Source: Alitta virens | Lineage: Eukaryota; Annelida; Polychaeta; Phyllodocida; Nereididae | Assembly (NCBI GenBank): GCA_932294295.1 | Contig: OW028584.1 | Span: 21,049,638 to 21,113,637, forward strand | Reading direction: 5' to 3' | DNA: 64,000 nucleotides | In this document: piece by piece, positions 57,601-64,000 of the stretch | How the letters are laid out: the number at the start of each line of letters is the position of its first letter | Numbering within the stretch: the first letter of the stretch is position 1 | Notes under the pieces: model-generated | What the model saw: only the letters and a program-made list of their open reading frames with translations | Database searches by the model: none | What the model was told of the DNA's origin: nothing | Program-made: the position numbers and the translations under genes

Positions 57601-60600
57601 GTGTAATTTAATGAGGATACTGTTAAAACTCCAATTTATCTGACTTTTTTTTCTGCAGATTGCAAAGTTAACCAGTTTGGTTCATCCGTGAATGGTTTTG
57701 GAATGCGAGGCTGTGACATGGATATTTTCCTTGATTTAAATTTGACACAAAAACCAAAGCAAATGGGTGTTCCGGAAGATGTGAGTGGAATTATTCGAAT
57801 CTGGGTCAGTTTGTAGCTGTGGTTTGCATGCGTCATCATTGCAGATAGGTATATGTGAAGTTTTTTTTTCTTATTTTTCAGCAGAAAACTTACGAACTGC
57901 CTTTCATTAAAGACATCAAGTCACTGAAAGTACAGGGTGGAAAAATCACTCATGAAAGTTTGTGCAGCGCCTCCTGGAGGGACAGAATCAAATTATTAGG
58001 AAGAATCTTAGGAAGTGCTTCTCAGTTTGGAAAGAATGTTATCACCATTCCTTCAGCCCGGTGTCCTGTTGTCAAGGTTACGCACCAAGCAACAGGAATG
58101 AAGTGTGATATTTCAATCAACAACAAGTAAGGCTATTCACTGTTTTGTTCTTCAATGTGTATAGTGACAAGGAACTATAAATTAGTGACCTGCTAGTTGT
58201 AACTCATCAAAATTTAATTGACCCATCATATTGAAATACAATTTTGGTTAGCAGTGTTTGATTTGATTTATTGAAGCATAGTCAGACTCCCTAAGATCTT
58301 ATCTAGCAAAAACCAACAGGACTCTAGAATCGTCCATGCCAAATTCCATCGGACTGTTTAACAGTTGTAAATAATGTGAACTGTATTTTAATTGATTTGT
58401 CTTTCTTTTCTGCCTGTAAAATGTTTGAAATTTCCTGTAGTATATAACAATTAATAAAGATATTTATCATAAAGTTAATTTTGTAATTGTTTCAGGATGG
58501 CTTTGAGGAATACACAATTTCTTCAAATTCTTGGTCAGGAAGAACGTCTTGGTCTCTTGGTGTATACTGCAAAGATTTGGGCGAAAATGAAAGACATAGC
58601 AGGGCAAGGACCGAGGATAACAAGTTACACCTTGACTTTGCTTGTGATATTCTATCTCCAAAGCACTACTCCACCTGTGTTTCCTTCAGTAAAAGAGCTA
58701 GCCAGAATGACGCGTAAGTTTCACATTATGAAACCACATATCTCAGACAATGTGATAGGAGGAAAATCAATTCAATTTTAAGACCACTTTGCTGGTTTCC
58801 AAAACTGGTTAGGGCTCTTCCATTTTTAAAAAAAAAAGGGGGGGGGGGGGGTTCTTCAAAAGAAAAAGAGGGGGATGGGGGCTGGTTGAACAGTATATAT
58901 TCTTATATCTTAATGTAAAAAAAAGATTGGGTGGGGGGGGGGGGGCCTCAGTCAAAAAACAAAAAGTGGGGGTGGGGGTCTGAAAATTTTCCTGTACCCC
59001 CCCCCCCCCCCTCCCATTTTAAATGGAACAATGGAACAGCCCTTACAATGCAAGAAGCTGAAGAATAATCTTAGTTTAATACGAGTTTAATACGAGATCA
59101 TGCCATACATGCATTGCATCTGCAATGTTAGAAACCTACAAGCTTTGATAAATAACATTGGAGTTAGTATGCATACTTAAAGGTCATTGTTTTGACCTTA
59201 GAACCCCTAGTTAGATTTTGCTCTAAGGACATTACACTTATTCGCAAGTTCAGATCTAGACTGTGGGGGATGAGACAACATTTATATTACATACAAAAAC
59301 ATTTGAATGAAATTGCTAATGGTCCTCGAAATTGCTGTAATCACAGTGGTATTATAATAATCACACTATAATCCGTGAAGAGAGAAAAAACTCAAGTAAA
59401 GGGCTGTGGAGATCAAGTTGGTATTGTGCACTAAATAAAACTGATGATGCTAATATAGAACTAAAAGGGATGTCTTCATCTTCCCAACTTATGACAATAG
59501 ATGATGAGATACATGTCTTATACGTGTAAGATGCTCTTTCGTTCTTGAAAACTTTTAGATTTCACACTCAAATTTTTATTTCACCCAAAGCAATTCATCA
59601 ATCGTACAATATTTGTAGTTTTATTAAAGTTTGCTATAAGTAGGTTGACCCCTTTAAGACATCTTTTAAAGTTTTATTTCCCTTGAATTCGAATAATAAG
59701 TTATCTCATGTCTCTTTGATATTATAGCGTCCATAGAAACAATCACCTTGGAGCACTGGGAATGCAGTTTCCCTCAAAAGCTGCCACCAACAGAAAACAC
59801 GAATACAGTGGAAGAATTGCTGAAGGGATTCTTCGAGTTCTATAGTCGCTTTGACTTCAACACCTGCATGATTAACATTCGGGATGGAATACCCGAGGAA
59901 CTTAGTGATTTTAGAATGAAGGCCCTTGATAGTGCCCAGTTGGAGACTTTCAAGGTAAATTATCTCGAACTCAAATGAAACTTATTTAATTTTTAGCATC
60001 GTGGATATGCTGACATGATGACAAATGTGCAGACAGAAGAAATAAATTAACATGTCCCAATGTTGCTTAAAGCAGATTTCTAAAAAAACTCCAGAAGACG
60101 TCATGTGAATCCAGAACTCCCATTGGCTCAGGCTATCCCTCAACAACCAATGAAATTGCTGTAATCACATGATGTCTGCTGGAGTTTAGTTTCCAAGTCT
60201 GTAACTTCAGCTGTAATATGAAATTTAATCTTATTTTTGCATTTTTGATCGACCGACCCACTTAAACTTGCTTGAGAGGATCTGAGAAGCTAAAATCATA
60301 AGTGTGGCCTCACCTGATTTTGTGGAACTACATAGCAAGAATTCTTTGTTTTAGATACTCCATCTGAAATTTTTCTTACTTCTGTCATTTCAGTTTGGCC
60401 CAATGTGTGTGCAGGATCCATTTGTTCTTGACCACAATACGACCTTGAATGTAAATGCCAAAGTCAAAGGTCAGTTCGTCGCTGAATTCCAAGAAGCAGC
60501 TGCAAAAATTGCTCATGCCAAGTTCAAGGACAAATCGAATGAAACATGGGGCATTCTGTTCTTACTGTCAAAGGAAAAAGTGAGATTTTACACACTGGAA

Positions 60601-61797
60601 GAGGAGGTAACAGGCAGTAATCTTGCGTTTTCACAGATGCCATACATGTTTGAAATAGTTTACCAACCACTGTGGTCATCTGATTATCTGAAAGATGTCA
60701 TCGATTCACAAGAGAGACTTGAACTGTGGGCTAACAGAATTTGTAACACTTATAAAAAGCTAATTACGGATGCTTTGCTTTTTGAAGCAGCATCAGCTTC
60801 AATTGCTGGAACTGTTACGCCAGGATTGACTGGCGTAAAACAAGATCAAAGTATGGCATCAGCAAATGGTGGTAGTTCCTCTAAACAAAATGAGGAACCA
60901 ATGTCTGCTTCGAATCATCGGGAAATCCAAGATGCATCATCACCGAGAACTTTGACTGAAACTGGAATATCCTCAAATTCTGTGACTGCAAGCGCTAAAG
61001 AATCTGAGTGCCACACTCAGATGAAGGGTGTAGAAACATCTAACACTAAATCAGGCAATTTTGATGAAGTAGAAAAGGCAAGTGAGGCAGTGGATGGTGA
61101 TAAAAGTACTTCACGTGGTGGTAGTTATGAGCATATCTCTACAAAACGTTCACTTTCTCATGAAAGTGCCATGGTCACATCGGAGAGCAAAAAGTGTAGA
61201 TCAGACATGGAAGATGACAATGAGGTGGAATCTGGTGACAGATTAAATAGTGAAATACCTGGAGAATTTCCTATTTCTAGCGGTGACGCTGATGCAACCA
61301 ATGGACAAACAAAAATTGAAACTGTTAGTTCAACGGCAGAAAGCTCGGAAATGAAAATCACTGTTAATAGTAAGAATGAACAGTTACAAAAAGACAATCC
61401 TGAATCAGTGCCAGAAAATTCTGAAATGAAAATCACTGACTCCTCGACTAGAATCCGTCAAGATGATGGTGATCATATTTTGCATCATGCTCGCTACAAA
61501 ACTCACCACCGAATGTGGTCCGGCCGCAAAAGAGTGAAGAGCAAGGTCAGGGTCACTGACCCAGACCTTGACCTCCTTGACCTTGAGATGAAGGTCACAA
61601 AAGAACTCAAAGAAGCTGAAGATCACCAAAGCGATGAAGTGGTTTTGAGTTTCGAAACTTATGCAGTGCTTCATAAAGATTTAGGACAAATTGAATTACG
61701 TTTTTATCTTCAACCTTTATCAAGCTCGAAAGAGTTCACATGTTTTTATGCTTTTTTCCGATCGTACTTTCAAAAGATAGCAGAAAAACTCTTCTGA
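54693..61797 (+). CDS. TUT1: U6 snRNA terminal uridylyltransferase 1 (Star-PAP)
   Basis: The nuclear enzyme uridylates U6 snRNA 3' ends and, as Star-PAP, polyadenylates selected mRNAs. Nine exons: 54,693-54,735; 55,021-55,211; 56,549-56,788; 57,237-57,351; 57,659-57,780; 57,882-58,126; 58,496-58,713; 59,728-59,954; 60,394-61,797. All are GT-AG and in phase, giving 934 residues (human 874). In order: a C2H2 zinc finger (C5, C8, H21, H27, split by intron 1); an RRM at about 44-115 with RNP2 IFVRGF and RNP1-like GSYAIVEF; the catalytic core with GSS 204-206, Asp216, Asp218 and Asp313; the PAP-associated domain at about 392-530; a long acidic/Ser-rich disordered stretch at about 600-800; and a KA-1-like C-terminus after the basic 'WSGRKRVKSKVRV'. 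The proline-rich insert within the human catalytic core is almost absent. Confidence 0.95.
57426..57441. repeat. (GT)n microsatellite in TUT1 intron 4
   Basis: Eight GT dinucleotides. Confidence 0.85.
57879..57884 (+). other. NAGNAG tandem acceptor at TUT1 exon 6
   Basis: The intron ends ..TTTTCAGCAG|AAAACT. Use of the first AG includes Gln238, use of the second omits it. Both keep the frame. Confidence 0.6.
58812..59042. mobile_element. PIF/Harbinger-like MITE in TUT1 intron 7
   Basis: Inverted ends GGGCTCTTCCATTTTTAAAA and GGGCTGTTCCATTGTTCCAT, TTA on both sides (58,809-58,811 and 59,043-59,045), and G/C homopolymer runs inside. The 3-bp TTA duplication and GGG start are typical of PIF/Harbinger. 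Confidence 0.75.
59989..60296. mobile_element. MITE family D copy with nested insertion, TUT1 intron 8
   Basis: The ends ATTTTTAGC..GCTAAAAT and the interior (GATGACAAATGTGCAGA, CAATGTTGCTTAAAG, TATGAAATTTAATCTT, TTTTGATCGACC, GAGGATCTGAGAAGCTAAAA) align in order with the copy at 61,921-62,085, except for about 120 extra bases in the middle. Confidence 0.7.
60086..60187. mobile_element. palindromic MITE nested in family D
   Basis: AAACTCCAGAAGACGTCATG on the left pairs with AAACTCCAGCAGACATCATG read inward from the right. It is absent from the other family D copy, which fixes the order of insertion. Confidence 0.7.
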
Positions 61798-61920
61798 TAT
61801 CCACCACTGCTCAAGTTATCACTTTTAAGACCTGTTAAAATATTGCAATTACTTTTGCTCTTTTTAATATTTTGTCTTTCATCATTGTTCATATAAGTAT
61901 GATAATTTGGACGACACTAA

Positions 61921-62085
61921 ATTTTAGCTTCTCAATCAGATCTGCCAGGATGATGAGAAATGTGCCGATAGAAAATGAAATAATAGGTTGCGCTGCAATG
62001 TTGTTTTTAAAGTATGAAATTTAATTTTTGAATTTTCGATCAAATGACCTTTGAAAATTGCACTCAGATCTGAGAAGTTAAAAAT
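61921..62085. mobile_element. MITE family D copy in the 3' flank of TUT1
   Basis: Inverted ends ATTTTAGCTTCTCAATCAGA and ATTTTTAACTTCTCAGATCT. It is the uninterrupted counterpart of the intron 8 copy and probably lies in the TUT1 3' UTR or just after it. Confidence 0.7.
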
Positions 62086-62089
62086 CATA

Positions 62090-62650
62090 TGAGTCTGGCC
62101 TTGTTCTGCCATCAGGGCACCTTTGTTTAGTGAGATACTTGTGCAGTATTCACATTATTTAATTGTAATTTGTTTTCTCAAGAAACAGAGCAAGGTAGCA
62201 TGTAAGTGACCAGTTCAGGCAAGTTGATCATCGTTGATAACAAATATTTTCAATCGTATGGATATTCTTGTGCCTAACTAAGTAGTATGCTATGTTCACC
62301 AAGTATGACTGATTTGCGCTGAGGTAGTCTATTTTGGATATAAATTGAAATTATTTCACTGCAATAGTCAAAATGAAATTGTGCAATATTATGTATATAA
62401 AATGAATACTACATGTGGAGTTAACAATTATTAAATGTCACTTTTAAGAGATGGATAAAAAAAAAATACATATATTAATTTTCGCTAGATTTATTATCAT
62501 AAATTGTAATATCACTTTGTTTAAGAAATCACAGAGTCAATTCCTCACATAATATGTGTATCACAGTAGGCATTTGTGGTTATTACAGACATTCACATGC
62601 TTAATTATATTTTAAAGTCCCAATTATGTTCACTTTGTTAATTAGTCAAA
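62090..62650. other. convergent intergenic region, no gene seen
   Basis: AT-rich space between the 3' ends of TUT1 and the minus-strand acidic gene. It should contain both polyadenylation sites. An AATAAA on the minus strand lies near 62,486. Confidence 0.4.
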
Positions 62651-62654
62651 ACTT

Positions 62655-63659
62655 TTAAGACTGGCCAGCCTCTTCTTGATTGTCTGCATTAGGGGACTGT
62701 CCTTCATCAACAGTATTTTCAATTTCTTCAACAGGCTTTTCATTGTCCTCAACAGGCTTTTCACTATCCTCAGTAGGCTTGTCATCAGCCTCAACAGTTG
62801 TATCATTTTCATCCACTGGTAGTCCATCCATTTGTGCAGAATTTTCATCCTTTTGCACCTGGCTTTCACCATCCTCTGTTGCTAGCATTTCATTATTGTT
62901 ATTTTGTGAATTACCTGTGACAAAAAAAAAAGATCATGTTGGATATAAATTTTCTTACATGTCAATCAGTTTGTTAGTGATAAAATATATAATTATAAAA
63001 ATTGTTGAGAAATTAATGATTTCTATATTAGGGATTTCTTTCAATTCTTTGTATGAATGTTATTAAACATGTGATTGTTATGTAAAACATTCTTGGTTTT
63101 TTATGGAAATAAGGCATACAATGAGCCATCGCTGGGTACATTCAATTCAATTTATTGGACCTTTTGTACAAATTGAAACAGTCGTACTTTAATCATATAT
63201 ACCATATACCAAAAAAACAAAAGTAATACACAAAAGTGAATAACCAGAATATAAAATAAAGCCAGTTTTGATGAAAATCATTAAAATTGACTGGTGCATG
63301 TGTGGGTGGATTAGGGCTTTACGTCCTGTATTTCTGCACTTGATGGGCTAATTAGGACAGGCAGAGACCATGGCAATGAGACGATGGGTGAAGCAGCCAT
63401 CCAACTTAGGTTTGATTGGGGATTGAACCTTGGACCCAGTGATTGGAAGCCCAGCACATTACCACTGAGCTAGGCCCCCACCCAAAATAACCGGTGTACA
63501 TTATGCGTATGCTGTAGCACTTTGATTTATGCTTTTGACAAGTATGGAATTGGCCCTGCAACATGTATGATCAAATGAGGGCCAAATTATTTTACCTCCA
63601 GGTGTAGGGGTTCTGTTCACCGTCTGGGTGTCCATTGGTCCGAAGGATTTTATCATTGC
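62655..63659 (-). CDS. C-terminal exons of an unrecognised acidic protein
   Basis: Two minus-strand exons, 63,659-63,596 and 62,914-62,655, have good acceptors (TTTGTAATTTCAG, TTTTTTGTCACAG) and a donor (GGAG|GTAAAA), and join in phase 1. The joined frame reads 'MIKSFGPMDTQTVNRTPTPG' then an Asn-rich linker and an 80-residue acidic tail with imperfect repeats of EKPVED type ('SEKPVEDNEKPVEEIEN'), ending in a stop at 62,655. Such tails are usually disordered. A further exon end at 63,981 lies at the window edge, but in this frame it contains a stop, so it may be 5' UTR (start at 63,656, about 106 residues) or a missing exon may intervene. The product is not recognised. Confidence 0.5.
62915..63299. 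other. intron sequence, no feature seen
   Basis: AT-rich intron of the acidic gene. Near 63,140-63,170 ATTCAATTCAATTTATTGGA resembles the start of inverted retroelement 3' ends but cannot be assigned. Confidence 0.35.
63300..63482 (-). mobile_element. tRNA-derived SINE (family C), complete head
   Basis: On the minus strand the element starts with a tRNA-like head: A box TAGCTCAGTGG at 63,472-63,462 (exact consensus) and B box GGTTCAATCCCC at 63,429-63,418. The body is shared with the copy at 40.4 kb (CCATGGTCTCTGCCTGTCC, AAATACAGGACGTAAAGCCC). It lies in an intron of the minus-strand acidic gene in the same orientation. The family name cannot be given from sequence alone. Confidence 0.8.
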
Positions 63660-63980
63660 CTGAAATTACAAAAGTAACAATCAGTATTTAACTCTGCTTT
63701 TCTCAAGCACTTCAGCATTTGCTGGTAAATTCTAGCATTTGATCTGGACTAAGTAGAAAAAAGTACCAGTCCAAAATAGAGGATGGAAGACATTTAAAAA
63801 TATATATATATGAAAAACAAGTACATTTGGTTCAACAGAAGTAGAACAATAACTTCACTTTCACTTGGGTGAATACAAGTGATACATTGAGGAGAATAAT
63901 CACTCTCCTAAGCAGACCCTCGATCTGGTCACTCAGTGAGGGGTGATAGCCATGTGGTGATACAAAAAGGAGTGTCTTAC

Positions 63981-64000
63981 CAAGTTCGAAATTTAGTTTT
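63981..64000 (-). other. exon end at the window edge
   Basis: On the minus strand AACTTG|GTAAGACAC is a strong donor. The exon continues beyond the window. It is likely the exon before 63,596-63,659. Confidence 0.4.

Noticed and set aside
62642..62872. Lys/Leu-rich 76-codon frame overlapping the acidic exon
   Set aside because: Shadow of the acidic reading frame. It does not join the upstream exon.

Overview
The window looks like nuclear DNA of an invertebrate animal. It is AT-rich, genes are split by short introns with ordinary GT-AG borders, and it is crowded with microsatellites, minisatellites, tRNA-derived SINEs, MITEs and decayed transposons. Nothing in it fixes the species. No rRNA, functional tRNA, CRISPR array or bacterial operon is visible.

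Conventional genes lie mainly in the right third. On the minus strand, 45,912-51,086 holds seven exons of a mitochondrial poly(A) polymerase (MTPAP) without its first exon. On the plus strand, 51,653-52,255 is an intronless COMMD7. On the plus strand, 54,693-61,797 is a complete nine-exon TUT1 (U6 terminal uridylyltransferase / Star-PAP) of 934 residues. MTPAP and TUT1 belong to the same family of non-canonical nucleotidyltransferases and share at least three intron positions with the same phase. At the right edge a minus-strand gene ends with an acidic Glu/Asp/Pro-rich C-terminus. At the left edge, exons near 0.95-1.07, 1.67-1.77 and perhaps 9.7-9.9 kb suggest the 5' part of another minus-strand gene with a hydrophobic leader.

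The left and central parts (1.8-45 kb) are repeats. They include an AGGAT-type array (14.3-15.2 kb), a polypurine GGA/GGGGGA array of about 4 kb with higher-order structure (18.0-22.0 kb), tetranucleotide arrays (23.7-24.1 kb), a 44-bp minisatellite (27.3-28.8 kb), a 155-bp tandem repeat (31.3-32.1 kb) and a 40-bp satellite (39.8-41.6 kb, resuming at 42.5 kb). Several DNA-transposon derivatives have recognisable ends: a pogo/Tigger-like MITE, a Tc1-like MITE with TA duplication, a decayed Tc1 transposase gene, and TTA-flanked PIF/Harbinger-like elements.

The most striking structure is a 3.34-kb foldback element at 33,184-36,524. It has 58-bp near-perfect terminal inverted repeats, TTA on both sides, modular arms that pair over more than 0.9 kb, and GC-rich 21-bp minisatellites in both arms, but no transposase. 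Traces of non-LTR retrotransposons (endonuclease, reverse transcriptase and perhaps RNase H) also occur. Most long open frames in the repeats are artefacts of stop-free simple sequence.
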